From: Helichrysum umbraculigerum
Taxonomy: Eukaryota; Streptophyta; Magnoliopsida; Asterales; Asteraceae
DNA length: 64,000 bases
NCBI GenBank assembly: GCA_949592205.1
Contig: CATIUR010000005.1
Location: 33,292,179 to 33,356,178, forward strand
Direction of reading: 5' to 3'
Shown one piece after another: positions 45,046 to 57,600 of the stretch. Under the pieces are notes generated by a model. It had not been told where the DNA came from and made no database searches. It saw nothing but the letters and a program-made list of their open reading frames with translations. Numbering within the stretch: the stretch's first letter is position 1; every line of letters begins with the position of its first letter. The position numbers were made by a program, and so were the translations under genes.

Positions 45046-45880
45046 TTACCGACGTATTGCCTTACTGAACTGCATGAGTTTCTATTTAATCCAATGAAGT
45101 CCTCTGAATTATAGTCGTCAGTTATACGATAAGCGCGAATTTTAGTATATGGATCCATATGGGACTGACAATCCCCGCCTGGGGTGGTAGCTCCACCACG
45201 AACCGCACTAGTATAAACAGGCGTTTCTTATTCGTTTGATATGAGTATTTTTGGATTAGTACTCACGGGGGCAAAAACTACTGACGTGTTAAGCTTCGAC
45301 TATAATGGCTCATGGCATGGTAATTGATTGACCGACTACACCGACTTTACTATGTTTGTGAAATACTTGATTACTGACTTACTACTATTGTACAATTATA
45401 CTTTATTGTTTTACTATCGTGAATGATTTACTTACTGATTTACGCAAACTGTTTACTACTGCACATACAAACCTGTGAGATTCACCAACCTTTTGGTTGA
45501 CCTTTTTAGTGATGTATTCTCAGGTACTCAGCAACAGTAGGACGGCCCGCAGGGTATGCTAGGCTAGTACGAGTCGCATGCATGAACACTTGAAGATTTT
45601 ATTGGCATAATCTTTTGTACTTTGATTATGTGTTTAAAATCTTTTGATTTACTTTGCGAACTCGCAATGATGTATTACTTATAACTTAAAACATTGTACT
45701 ACTTTTGTTATACTGCAATATATTTCTAAAACGTCTCATTTAGAGTCGTTTGCTTGTACTTTGGTGTTTTGATATTTGATTAGTGGCACCCAAAACTCGC
45801 TTCCGCAAAGCATTAAATTTGGGGGTGTCACATAAACTGCGTATTTTTTATCGGGTGACAATTTTGGAACGGAGGAAGTA

Positions 45881-46209
45881 ATGAGGCTTGCAAACCGAAC
45901 TTGATGTGGCCTTTTAATTTGAAATGGGTCCAAAATTTATAATTTTTTTATTTTTCTCGTATATTCGTTAATTTTATTTTTACCCTAGTTATAAGTTATA
46001 ACTATAAATCATATTATGAAATGATTTTTTTAATGATACATAATGCATGTATTTACATAAAAACTTACCCTCTGGCGGTCTTCATCGATCGATCCCACGA
46101 CCATGAGAGAGATAAATCGCGTCACCCGTCATTATAGAAACATGGGGATGATAATGAAACTCGTAATCTCCACATTTATACTGCATGTTCGATAGTTCCC
46201 CACCACTAA
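45881..46209. other. Intergenic
   Basis: No gene called. A minus-strand frame at 46082-46200 has non-repetitive codons (YKCGDYEFHYHPH) but no start, partner exon or recognisable domain. Confidence 0.4.
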
Positions 46210-46370
46210 GAGCATCTCCAATGTAGTCACTATATGTACTTTTTTGCACTAAAATAGCACAACAATGTGAAAAACTAACTCTAGTGTTAGCACTAAACAC
46301 TGAACTATTTTAGTGCAAAGGAAAATAGGGTTTAGTGCAGCACTAAACACTATTCTATTATATACGGTAG

Positions 46371-46726
46371 AGTTCCAATAAGAACACTTTAAAAATAAGA
46401 ACGGCTAAGAACACTTCATAAATGGTCAACTAGCAAACAAATTCATAATTCATTAGATTCACACTCATACATCTCAAATATGTGTAGAAAAATAGATGTA
46501 AACTTTCACAAAATGCACAAAAATCGTAAAAACGATTGATGCACTATTATAGAGATAATCGTGCATCAATCGTTTTTTTAATTTTTGTTCATTTTTATAA
46601 GTGTACATTTATTTTTCTTTGCGTATTTGAGATGTACGAATGTTAATCTAACTATTTTATCAAGAGTCTTTATGCATTGAAACGTTCTTAGCCGTTATTA
46701 TTTTTAAGGTGTTCTAATTTGATCCA
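46371..46726. mobile_element. Palindromic MITE, copy 2 (nested)
   Basis: AAGAACACTTTAAAAATAAG left and its inverted counterpart (TTATTTTTAAGGTGTTCT) right, with AACGGCTAAGAAC inside both ends. The central stem is AAAACGATTGATGCA / TGCATCAATCGTTTT. Same family as 33905-34256 and better preserved. Confidence 0.75.
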
Positions 46727-46742
46727 AACTATATATAGACTT

Positions 46743-47494
46743 GGGATTCTATGAGAACACAATGATTATGTGAGAACGGTGAGAACACATCCTAACCATC
46801 CATCCCTATTTGATCAAAATACCCCATTTTCAAGGTGACATTTTTGTAAATATTATAAAGTGTAATTTTCGCGGCTTCACATAAGGGTGCTGGTGTGAAG
46901 GTTTTTTTTTTTTATTTTCATTTTCGCGGCTTCACATAAGGGTGCTGGCGGTGTGACGGTTTTTTTTTCTTCACACAATTTTTTATATGATGAAGATTTA
47001 TTTATTTTTGGTTAACACTAAATTAAGAGTAATGAATGTTTACTTTCTATTGCTTAACATATAAAAAATAAATTGCTTCACACAGTATATATAAATTGCT
47101 TCACACAAGTTTCCTTTTGTGAATGTTAAAATTTTAGCTTTAGTGTATGAGAAACCTTTGGGAAGCAAAAAAAATCTAATATTAATAAATAAAATTTTAG
47201 CTTCATTGTATAAGAAATTTTTGTGAAGCAAAAAAATCTAATATTAACAAATAAAATTTTAGCTTCATTTTATAAGAAATGTTTGTGAACCAAAAAAAAT
47301 GTAATATTAAAAAAAAAATATTCATTGTGAATGAAAATTGAGGTTTACCCATATTTACAAAAATGCCACCCTCTTTTCCAGATTTTTCAATAATTACAAA
47401 AATGTCATCACCATTTTAGACCATTGCTTTAAAATAGGTGGCTAGGATTTGTTTTCACCGTTCTCACGAAATTCCCTTGTTCTCACCAGAACCC
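46743..47494. mobile_element. Non-autonomous element with 55-bp inverted ends (nested)
   Basis: Left and right ends share GTGAGAACGGTGA(G/A)AACA and ATCCTA(A/G)CC in inverted orientation. Both flanks are TATATA-rich, so a target duplication cannot be read. Inside are a duplicated 60-bp block (CGCGGCTTCACATAAGGGTG at about 46868 and 46924) and three about 61-bp tandem copies of ATTTTAGCTT...AAGCAAAAAAA at 47129-47310. Superfamily not determined. Confidence 0.55.
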
Positions 47495-47920
47495 AACCAT
47501 ATATATATATGGGACTGGATCTAGAAAGAACTACATTTTTATAGAGAACTGGAGAACCATTTAATTAACGTTGGATGATATCCATCTAGGGCTGAGATTT
47601 GAATTACAATTTTGTAACTAATTAAAGGTCAAATATTTATTAGGGGCAAAATGTGGGTTTAACGTATTTTTAAAACACTCTCTATCTATGTACGTTCACA
47701 TCAAAAGCCACAATTGATTTCGAACTACTTAACCATCCACATAACTCAAACCATTTTCCAAATAAATCATTTGAAAAAAAACAAGGTTTTAATCATCTTT
47801 CATTTGATATCCATATCGTTTTTTTTATATGAAAATTTTTATATACATTATTAGTGAATATATATTCATCATTGAGTTATTCAACAGTTTGTGTCAATAT
47901 TCATCACTGGAAAACGTACG

Positions 47921-48159
47921 CACTACAAGAATCTGGACCATTAGCTACGATAAAAAACGTCGCTAAAGCCCCATATATCGTCGCTATTACCCTATTCCGA
48001 CGATATATCGTCGCTAGAGGAACGTCGCTAAAGCCTCGCATCTGTTTCTCTTTACCGACGATTTTGGGACCTTTAGCGACGATATGAGGGCAACCTTGTG
48101 ATTTTTGGTGGCCTTTACGCTAAATCTTTTCGTCGTTTTATCTCATTTTTCTTGTAGTG
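47921..48159. mobile_element. CACTA-type MITE (239 bp, nested)
   Basis: CACTACAAGAA at the left and TTCTTGTAGTG at the right are the CACTA hallmark. Internal GTCGCTAAAG and GACGATATATCGTCG strings repeat in both orientations. The flanks do not show a clean 3-bp duplication. Confidence 0.75.
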
Positions 48160-48275
48160 CGTATATTCACCACCTAATATCGCGTATTCATCACCGAATA
48201 TCGTGTGTTCACCACCGAATATCGCATATTCATCACCGAATATATGATATTCATAACTGAATATCCGACTATTCA
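48160..48275. repeat. Minisatellite, about 22-bp units
   Basis: Five or so units of TATTCATCACCGAATATCGC with small changes. A similar TATTCATCACTG lies left of the CACTA MITE (47899-47910), so the MITE probably interrupts the array. Confidence 0.7.
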
Positions 48276-48633
48276 CCAATGATCACATGATGGAAAAATC
48301 ATATCTTCATTAGAGGATCTATATACGAACTTATTGTATGTCGACTATGGATTAGTGAAAATTAATACTATTAAATTGGAAAAGTGATCAAACAATAACA
48401 GCAGGGAAACTGCGAAATCATTGATCATGATTCATATCCATCTTTTTTTAACTTCCAGATCTATTCTAATCATCCAACATTTAATAAAAAGAGTTATCAT
48501 CTTCATTAAAGTCAATCATTTGCCAAGACTAATGTGACAATTTTGTCCTTAGTATTTGAAGGTGAGAACGATGCGAATATGATAAGGAATGAAACTGTTG
48601 TTTGAAAGAAATATGTGTACGGGATGTATATTG

Positions 48634-48731
48634 GAGAGAGAGAGAGAGAGAGAGAGATAAATATTAATTTTTCCTATTTTACCCTTTAGTTTCTTGATTC
48701 TCTCTAATCCAGTGGTTCTCCCATGGTCTAG

Positions 48732-48776
<45 letters not shown>
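48634..48776. repeat. GA and CT/TA microsatellites
   Basis: (GA)n at 48634-48657 and (TC)n followed by (TA)n at 48733-48775, inverted relative to each other. Confidence 0.85.
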
Positions 48777-49122
48777 ATGTATAAAATGCATTAATATGAT
48801 GTGCTTATTATTTTTTTATTACTAAATATAATGTTTACTGATATATTTATTAAAAAAACTCTAAAATATTTATAAAATTTCTATATATATTTTTATAATT
48901 TCTAAATACAATGATTGTTATAACAATTCTAAAAAGAATATAGTGGTTATATAAAAATTATATAATTATATTGTTGAATTGTGTATTTTAAATCAATTAA
49001 AAAAGATTTAGTGCAAATAACAACTTTTTTTTAGTGTAAGCATATTCTTAAAAGATTTCATTTTTCACTAAAATAGTGCAATTTGATGCACTAAAATAGC
49101 ACAAACATTGAAGATGCTCTAA

Positions 49123-50831
49123 GTTATAAATCACGAGAACTATATACATGTATGTATACATACGCATAAGACACTAGTCCGATCCTCTAATCTTTTTCTT
49201 TTAATCTCATAAATATCTAATTTGTAATAATTGAAAAGTAAAGGGTAGAGTTATGTAACATTTTTCTATACAATGATGATGATACTGATATACATTATCA
49301 AAGCAAGAGCACGGCACCTGAGTCCTGAGGGATGAGCGGAATCCCATGTAGAATATCCGGTTGTTCCCATGTTTTTGTGCTCACAACAAATAGGAATATG
49401 CTAAACATTACCAAATCATTGATACCACGGCACACTTTTATATTTTTGTTCAGATATTCTGAAATATGCTTCATTCACTTATAAGTTGTCATTTACCAAT
49501 AATATAATGAATTACAACTTAGTTATATCAATTGCCACCTCATTTTGTACATTTTTTTTAAACATGTGAATGTAAGACAAAGTTTGTGACAAGGTTTGCA
49601 TACATATATACATATAATATAATGTTCTTTTCTTAATTTTACTAACTAGCATGTATATAAGTGGTGTTGTTAGATGTATAATTTTTTTTATATATAAAAT
49701 AAGCTATAAATGTCATTTGTATCATGAGAAATAAAATATTTCAAACTTCATGATTAAGATCATATAATTGTATACTTTGCATAAGATAATTTATTAAGTG
49801 AAAATTAAAAGCATTATTTATTCATTATCTTACATTAACATGTATCTCAGCTGTGCCTATTATTTGTTTGAAGATAAAGTTTAAGTAATTTTTTAATATA
49901 ACATAACTTTTAGATACTAATTTTTAAATCGAGATAAATAAAATGGCTTAATTGACAAATGGAAAAATCAAATTAAAGGGCTAAGTGCTTTTTAATGAAT
50001 ATAACTATGCGTTGACTTTCATTGTGTGTACGTAACAATATTGACCGTCATTGTATGCATGAAACTATTAATTTTTGTACATCGTGTGTATTTTGGTTAC
50101 GTGTTATCAGTTATAAAGTGACATATGACATCTTTACAAGTTGACAAGTCACCAAAATACACATAACGTAAAAAAAAAATAGTTTCGTAGATACAATGTC
50201 AGTAAATTTTGTTACATACACAAAATGAAGGTCAATTCATAGTTATATACATTAAAAAGTACTTAACCCTAAATTAAATGATGACATTATCTAAGGGTTT
50301 CTTGTAGCATATTTATTTAAGATAAGATAATAATAATCAAATGCGATCAAACATCAAGTGATTTTTCTTTCTTTTATGAACTATGTTATAAGTATGTTAT
50401 TAAAATGTGTAGAACGTACGTTGTATCTTTGATCAAAATAAATAAGATTAATTAAATCATATTATTGTTCTACAGTTGATGTACATATTCTCTTCTGAAA
50501 ATATTGTTACTTCTAAAATCATAAAACGTATTAAATCTTCTATATAACGTACAAAGTCAAAAGTGTAAACGTACTAATTACTTAATCCGAACCTAGAATC
50601 CTTCGTCATGCTCACTTTAATTCCTGGATCCCTATTGGTCCTCACTAGAATATATTAGAGCTTAAAGAAAGTATAAAAAATGCTATGTCTTTTCTATCTA
50701 TAGTTTTTATAATAAGTTAAAATGACTTAATAGGTAGGTGCAATTATTGGCAAAAGGGAAGTGTATTTTGTTTTATTCTTATTAATAATTAATATTAATA
50801 TTTATTATTATTATTATTATCTATATCTATA
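49123..50831. other. Intergenic
   Basis: AT-rich (several poly-A and TATATA runs, (ATT)n near 50801-50820). No gene or defined element seen. Confidence 0.5.
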
Positions 50832-51113
50832 TCTATACTCCCTTATAAAGGGTTTATCCATTTTCTTTGAAGACTTACAATGTTAAAGATGTGAAATGAC
50901 CAAACTAACCCTTACCAATATACTTTCCTTTTGTTAATAAAAAGTTACCCAACATTAAGAAAGCTGACCAAATTAATTAAGGAGTATATACTTTCCTATT
51001 GTAAAAAAAACCTAACCAAACATTAAGAAACAACCAAAAAAACATGTCAAACATCATGAATCATGCATAACAATTAATAAATAACCCGATGCTTAACGCG
51101 GGCTTAACGCTAG
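50832..51113 (+). mobile_element. Small Helitron-like element (282 bp)
   Basis: Begins A|TCTATACTCCC and ends CCCG-ATGCTTAACG-CGGG, CTTAACG, CTAG|T. It therefore has a TC start, a hairpin near the 3' end, a CTAG terminus and an A/T insertion site. The stem is short, so the call is moderate. Confidence 0.5.
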
Positions 51114-51683
51114 TAATTGAATAATTTAATGAATGGTAACAATATATTATATTACTTTTTTTCGTAGATCAACAACATAACTAAATTTGTATCTATAGTG
51201 ATTTAAATATACATGGTTTCATTTTAAGTAACATCGTAACATCTTTTCAAGTTTATTTCTCAAGTTTTTTAGTACTTCATACATTCTAATTTTTCTTACA
51301 CAAACTTTAACCAATTTATAAAATGCTTTATAACATTTATCACAAATAAGATTTAAATAAAATAAAAAAAGGGAAAAATGAGTTACATTTGGTTGACTAA
51401 TCGTGTGAGATTCAAACAAAATATTCCTTCCAAACTTTCACAACTAAAACGCATAATACCTTCAAATGTTTCATAAACACCCCTCATACTATTCTTAACA
51501 TGTCACAATCTCCCCTTTCCCTGTCGATCAACTAACCAATTATAATACGTACCTCACACAATATCCAAGCTTCCAAGCAAATATTTATTTTAGTTTCATT
51601 TTCAATTTCGACTTTCAAATTCTCAATTTATTTCTCTCTGTATCTATATCTCTTACCATAGATATAAATATAAATATAGATAG
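51114..51683 (+). promoter_or_regulatory. Promoter and 5' UTR region of PLD zeta
   Basis: AT-rich; a CTCTCTGTATCTATATCTC stretch at 51633-51655 lies just before the ATG and is probably 5' UTR. No distinct regulatory element identified. Confidence 0.35.
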
Positions 51684-54600
51684 ATGTCAACAGAGCGGTT
51701 GATTTCAAAAGGTTCATTACAATCACACCATGGATCTCAATATGGTATTGACTCGACCCGTATATTCGATGAACTCCCAAAAGCTACTATTTTATCGGTT
51801 TCACGACCCGACGTTAGTGATATCGGGCCTTTGCTGCTTTCTTACACCATTCAGATTGAGTATAAACAGGCAAGTTCAAATTTTGAAGTCATTTGTGATT
51901 GTGAATTAATTACATTTATCAGACTGGGACATGATACTTGCTATTGAGATATATCCACATGTTTTTGTGTATGTAAAGAAACAAGTTGTAATTTTGTATG
52001 TGGTACCTGTGTTTCACTTGGCTGAATTATTTTTTATTACTGTATTATTGTGTGGGGTTGGTGGGGGTCATGTTAAAATATCGTTTACATTGGTTAAAGA
52101 TGCAAACTTTATGAGGTATATGCGATTTTTAAGATAAACTTATTGTTATCACATGTAAAAATACAGGGGCGGAAGTCAAAAGGGGGCAGCTGCCCCCAAA
52201 AATTTTTAAATCATGTAAAAAAGAATTTTTTTAAACGGTATTCGTGATATTTTATAAGTTTTGCCCCTCAAAACTTAACAAATAACGGATTTTTTTTTGC
52301 CCCCCAATTCTGTAAATCTTGGCTCCGCCACTGTGAAATTATGTGGTGTTTTTTGAGATTTGGAAAGTTAATGTTAATTGAGTGGTTAATACTAGATATG
52401 AATTAGATACAAGTATATTCAATTTGGTAAGTGGTTAAGGGGTGTTAAATTTTTTATGTATGATTAAAGCCAGGAGATTTTAGGTGTCAACATTTTTGAA
52501 TTGTAGTTATATTAGTTAGGTTCTGCAATCTATTCTATTCCGGAAGGAACTTAGAATGGTTAGTAAAGTTACATAACTCATAAGTTCCCTAAAGAAGTAA
52601 GGAAATATATTTGAGAGTTGGGAATTTGTATATGTTCTGTTTTAGATTTTACCAATACAACGATCTGGCTCAATGGTAGAAAGCTTATTCAAGATTTAGG
52701 TGGTTATAATTAATTTTAAGGAATAATTGGTGATGGCAATCTATGGCGTTCGATGATATATAGGTTTCTCTCCCTTTGAACATTACATGTTTTCTGGGTG
52801 TGTAATATTCTAGCGATTCATATTTTTGATGTATAGCTTACTGCCTAACCTTGTGTACTTCAACAGTTCAAATGGTGCTTACTAAAGAAGGCGTCACAAG
52901 TTATCTTCTTACATTTCGCATTGAAGAAACGTGCAATAGCTGAGGAAATTCAAGGGAAGCAAGAACAGGTTTTTTTCTGTCTTAACTGTCGATGTTTAGA
53001 TGCACATTAATATGAATGGACTTTTGTGTTAAAATCCCATATTTAAATGAAGTCTGTTGTTACTCTTATTCTGAGATCCCGGTAAATCTTTTCAAATTTC
53101 CTTATTTTTCTGTTACTTGTTGTAATACTACGAACACCAAAGGTTAAGGATTGGCTTCACCACATAGGATTAGGAGATCAGACTACGATTGTGCATGATA
53201 ATGATGAACCTGATGATGGAGCTATTCCTGTACATAATGAGGATAGCATTAAAAAGAGGTAAACTGTGTAGTAAATGGAAGGAAATTTTACAAATTTTCT
53301 GTCAAGTGTGTTCTGATAATATTTTTCAATGCAGATCTGTTCCAACTAGTGCTGCTCTGCCAATTATAAGGCCATCAATTGGGAGGTCAACGATCGCAGA
53401 AAAGGCAAAAGTTGCAATGCAAAATTATCTTAATCACTTTCTTGGGAACATAGATATCGTGAATTCTCGTGAGGTATACACAAAAAATTGTATTCTCACA
53501 ATCCGTTATGCTCTCAAATTGTGGGTCCATTGATCTCAGGATGTCACATACTTCAAACTGCATTTTTTTCCATTCATAAGTTAATTTTGAATTTTGTCTT
53601 TTCAACATTTTTCGTACCCTTATAATTTGGGGTCAGGTTTGCCAATTTCTGGAGGTCTCTAAGTTATCCTTTTCTTCAGAGTATGGTCCAAAGTTGAAAG
53701 AGGACTATGTTATGGTTCAACATCTAAATCTCATCCAAAGAGATGATTCAGAGGCAGGATGTTTAATGTGCTGTTGTTTTAGAAACAATTGGCAGAAGGT
53801 TTGCTTTTATAAAATGACATATTTTCTTCATGTATTATTCTCTCCGATGTTTCTAATTTTAGTAAGTTACCATTTATAGCATTTGTATGTTACTCGAATT
53901 TTGCAGGTTTGGGCAGTTCTAAAACCCGGATTCTTGGCTCTACTAGAAGATCCTTTTAGTACCAAGCTCTTAGATATCATTGTTTTTGATGTGCTACCTC
54001 CTTCAGATGGAGAAAAACAGAATCAAGTACTTTTGGCAGAAGAAGTAAAGGAAAGGAATCCGTTGCGTTATGCATTTAAGGTCTTTCTCAGTCAATTTAT
54101 CATTTCGCTGCTTCTAAAATTGTTTCATTATTATAGTTGACTTTTGGTAAAATTGTTCGATTCATAGTTGGCATGCAAAGTATTCGTGATTTTGTATTTA
54201 AGTTTTCCTTATTCTCGTTATTAACGTTTGATAACCTTGATTTTTGACAGGTTACATGTGGAAACAGAAGTACGAATGTAAGAACTACAAGTAGCGCAAA
54301 AGTCAAAGATTGGATATCTGCCATTTATAATGCAAGTCAAAAGCCAAATGAAGGTTGGTGCAATTCCCACCGTTTTGGTTCATTTGCTCCACAAAGGGGT
54401 TTGGCAGATGATGGTAGTCAAGCTCAATGGTTCGTAGATGGACAAGTAGCATTCGATGCAATTGCTTTGTCAATTGCAAATGCAAAATCGGAGGTACATT
54501 ATGTTTTCACTCTATAAACAGTAGACCCCCTTAAATGAGAGATGACATTGTAATGTGCATCATGAAATTGATTATGTGATATCAAAATCAAAGAGTCCAT

Positions 54601-57600
54601 CTTAAACTGGGTCACAGAAAATAGTGTTTGGATGCGCTATGGTGTTTGAAATTATAATAAATAAGTAATGTAATCTACTGCTAGATGATCAGAAGAAGAA
54701 TTTCTTTGATATATCCAAACTTAAAACTGATATTCAGATGGTAAGTTACAAAATGAAAATCTTGACAACCAAACGACAAGTTAACAGATATAACCTTTCA
54801 TGCAGATCTATGTTACGGGATGGTGGCTCTGCCCAGAACTATACTTAAAACGCCCATTTCATGCAAATAGTTCTTCTCGTCTTGATGCACTGTTTGAAGC
54901 TAAAGCCAAGGAAGGTGTCAAGGTAATATGTTTATTATATCATTAGATATATATACGCATGTGCAGACATATACAATACTGTTATTTGTGTATGGAAGTG
55001 ACATGTTAAACTATAATTACAATGTGAAATCAGATTATTTGATTGGAGTTTTTTTAATGATTCTTACAACTTCCTTACAGATATACATTCTTCTGTACAA
55101 GGAAGTCTCAATAGCCTTAAAAATCAATAGTTTATACAGCCAGAAAAGGCTTCTTAACATCCACGAGAATGTAAAAGTGATACGGTATCCTGACCACTTT
55201 GCAGCCGGCATCTACTTGTGGTAGGCATTATACTATCTCTATATCCGTTATCCATATCAGTAACATTGTAATATACTGATACTACATATATAATTATGAA
55301 TTTACATTGATTTTTTTTTTATCTAGATTTGATCATAACTTTTCAAAATGCAGGTCACACCATGAAAAAATTGTAGTTGTTGATCACCAAATCTGCTATA
55401 TTGGGGGATTAGATCTATGCTTTGGTCGTTATGACACAATTGAACACAAAATCAGTGATAATCCTCCTTTTATTTGGCCTGGAAAGGATTACTATAACCC
55501 CAGGTAAATTTCCTATTTATAAATCCTTATAACCTAAATTATGAGAACTTATCCTTCTATTCTGCTAGTTCATCCTTTTTACCAAAATTTTATTGTTTAT
55601 CATTTTATCTACTAGTTCCTTGAATCGGGTTATCTGACTATCAGAACTTTAAACATCAGAAAGCCAGAAACACATCCAATCACTGTCTTCTACAACCCAT
55701 TTTGTTACAGATTATTGTATAAACCCCTTAGCGTCATTTATGTTTGTTCAGGGAATCTGAACCAAATTCTTGGGTGGACACCATGACAGATGAATTAGAC
55801 CGTAAAAAACTTCCTCGCATGCCATGGCATGATGTTCACTGTGCTCTTTGGGGACCTCCCTGTCGAGATGTGGCAAGACACTTCGTCCAACGTTGGAATC
55901 ATGCTAAGGTTCAATTTATATTTACTTACTGATGGCCCATTTGATAAAACAATATGTTGTAATGCTGAATGAATCAAAAGTCTGAATGATTCAAATGCTC
56001 TATCTGGACATGGATGTGAATAAAAGAATGACCTGTATGAATGAATAAAATTACCTTTTTAATCTTATAGTCACTTAAACACGAGCTGATTTCTCTAATA
56101 CGTTTACCATTTTATTCAGAGAAACAAAGCACCAAATGAACAAAGAATACCGCTATTAATGCCACAGCAACACATGGTTCTTCCACACTACCTGGGTAGA
56201 AGCCAAAAGTTAGACATTGAGAGTAAACCTAATGATGGAAACCATTTAGACATACCACAGAGTTCTTTTTCCTATGAGTCACCATCACAAGACATACAGT
56301 TTCTTTTGCCTCAAGAAGCTGATGGTATAGATTCTAAACAAGTCAATAACACTACTGGGCCGCACCCAAGAAGCCATCATGATCTGTCACATGATCAACA
56401 TTTAAGCCAGGCTCTGCAAACAGATGTTTCTGCAGATGATTTTGATTTCTCAGATCATCATCATGAAAACAGCACAGGGACGAGTTCTGGATCTGAAACG
56501 TCAGATGAGGGGTGTGAAAGGAAACAAGCTTCTTGTGGTGATATTTCACAAGTTGGTCCTCGTATATCGTGCTCTTGTCAGGTTAGCTGTTATGATAAAC
56601 TTTGTGAAGATATAATTAAAACCTAAAGCAGAATCTTGTTTCATCATGTCAAACTTATAGTTAACTACTTGGTTGACAAAACAAGTATACTTATAGTTTA
56701 TTATCTGATTCAATTCAACAATTCCCGATAATGTAATAAGTTCATGTTAGTTTGTGAAAACCAGTCGTTATAATGAAATAATGCCAGTTGTTTCAGAATT
56801 ACTAAGTACCAGTCCACTAATGTAAATCATGTTAGTCTGTGAAAACCAGTTGTTATAATGAAATAATTCCTGTTGTTTCAGAAGTACAAAGTACCAACCC
56901 AACAAAAGTATTACTTAGGCTTGTTTACGTGTATGTTTTTCAGGTTATCAGAAGTGTCTGCCAGTGGTCTGGTGGAACGAGTCAGACTGAAGACAGCATT
57001 CATAAAACTTATTGTGCTCTTATTGAAAATGCAGATAATTTTATTTACATTGAGGTAATACATGGGAAATGTTATTTGTAGTTGCAAAATTATAGTAATC
57101 TTTGATAACATGATTACTTGAACCATTTTGACAATGAGACCCATAAGGGTCAATTACAGCAAGATGTGGACAAACCTTTTTTTCTTGTTTCAGTAGAATA
57201 ATAGATCGAAAAGAATGAAAAGAAGAACAGAATCTCTAAAGCTAATTCTCTTTATGTTTGTCTTTTTCTTTCTTTTTCCAGAACCAGTTTTTCATTTCAG
57301 GCCTCTCAGATGATGATATCATACAAAATCGTGTATTGGAAGCTCTATACAGACGTATTCTGCGTGCACATAAAGAGGAAAAGTGCTTTAGAGTTATCGT
57401 TGTCATACCACTCTTACCAGGATTCCAGGTAATAATTACCCTTCTCTTGACATGATCTCTTATGTGTAGCATTTTCGACCCACCTATACCTGGGTCAATT
57501 TTTGTTTATGTTTTCTGAAGGGTCAAACGGGTTAAGGTGAACAATTTGATGAAATAAAAAGAAACAAGACAAATGGGTCGAAATTCATCCAAAGTGTATT

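Larger units (their letters stand above)
42922..45832 (+). mobile_element. Solo LTR of a chromovirus (2911 bp) within the Stowaway
   Basis: TGTGACACCC...GGGGGTGTCACA ends with inverted termini. TAAAC is present on both sides (42917-42921, 45833-45837). GGCCGGTTATAA-like promoter core near 43389 as in the gypsy LTR at 1022. It carries a palindrome array (43755-43972) and a 35/105-bp tandem repeat (44700-45045). No internal region remains. Confidence 0.93.
42693..45878. mobile_element. Stowaway MITE split by a solo LTR
   Basis: Left end CTCCCTCCGTCCC preceded by TA (42691-42692); right end GGAACGGAGGAAG followed by TA (45879-45880). Removing the solo LTR plus one duplication copy leaves about 270 bp, a normal Stowaway (Tc1/mariner-derived) size. 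Confidence 0.88.
46210..49119. mobile_element. Harbinger/Tourist MITE expanded by nested insertions
   Basis: Termini GAGCATCTCCAATGT and ACATTGAAGATGCTC are inverted, with TAA on both sides (46207-46209, 49120-49122). Sub-terminal CACTAAAATAG words near both ends support a single element. At 2.9 kb it is far larger than a MITE because at least three other elements lie inside. Confidence 0.65.

Noticed and set aside
46082..46300. Possible exon remnant on the minus strand, with another at about 49300-49400
   Set aside because: Codon pattern is not repetitive, but no domain, start or supported splice pair could be established.
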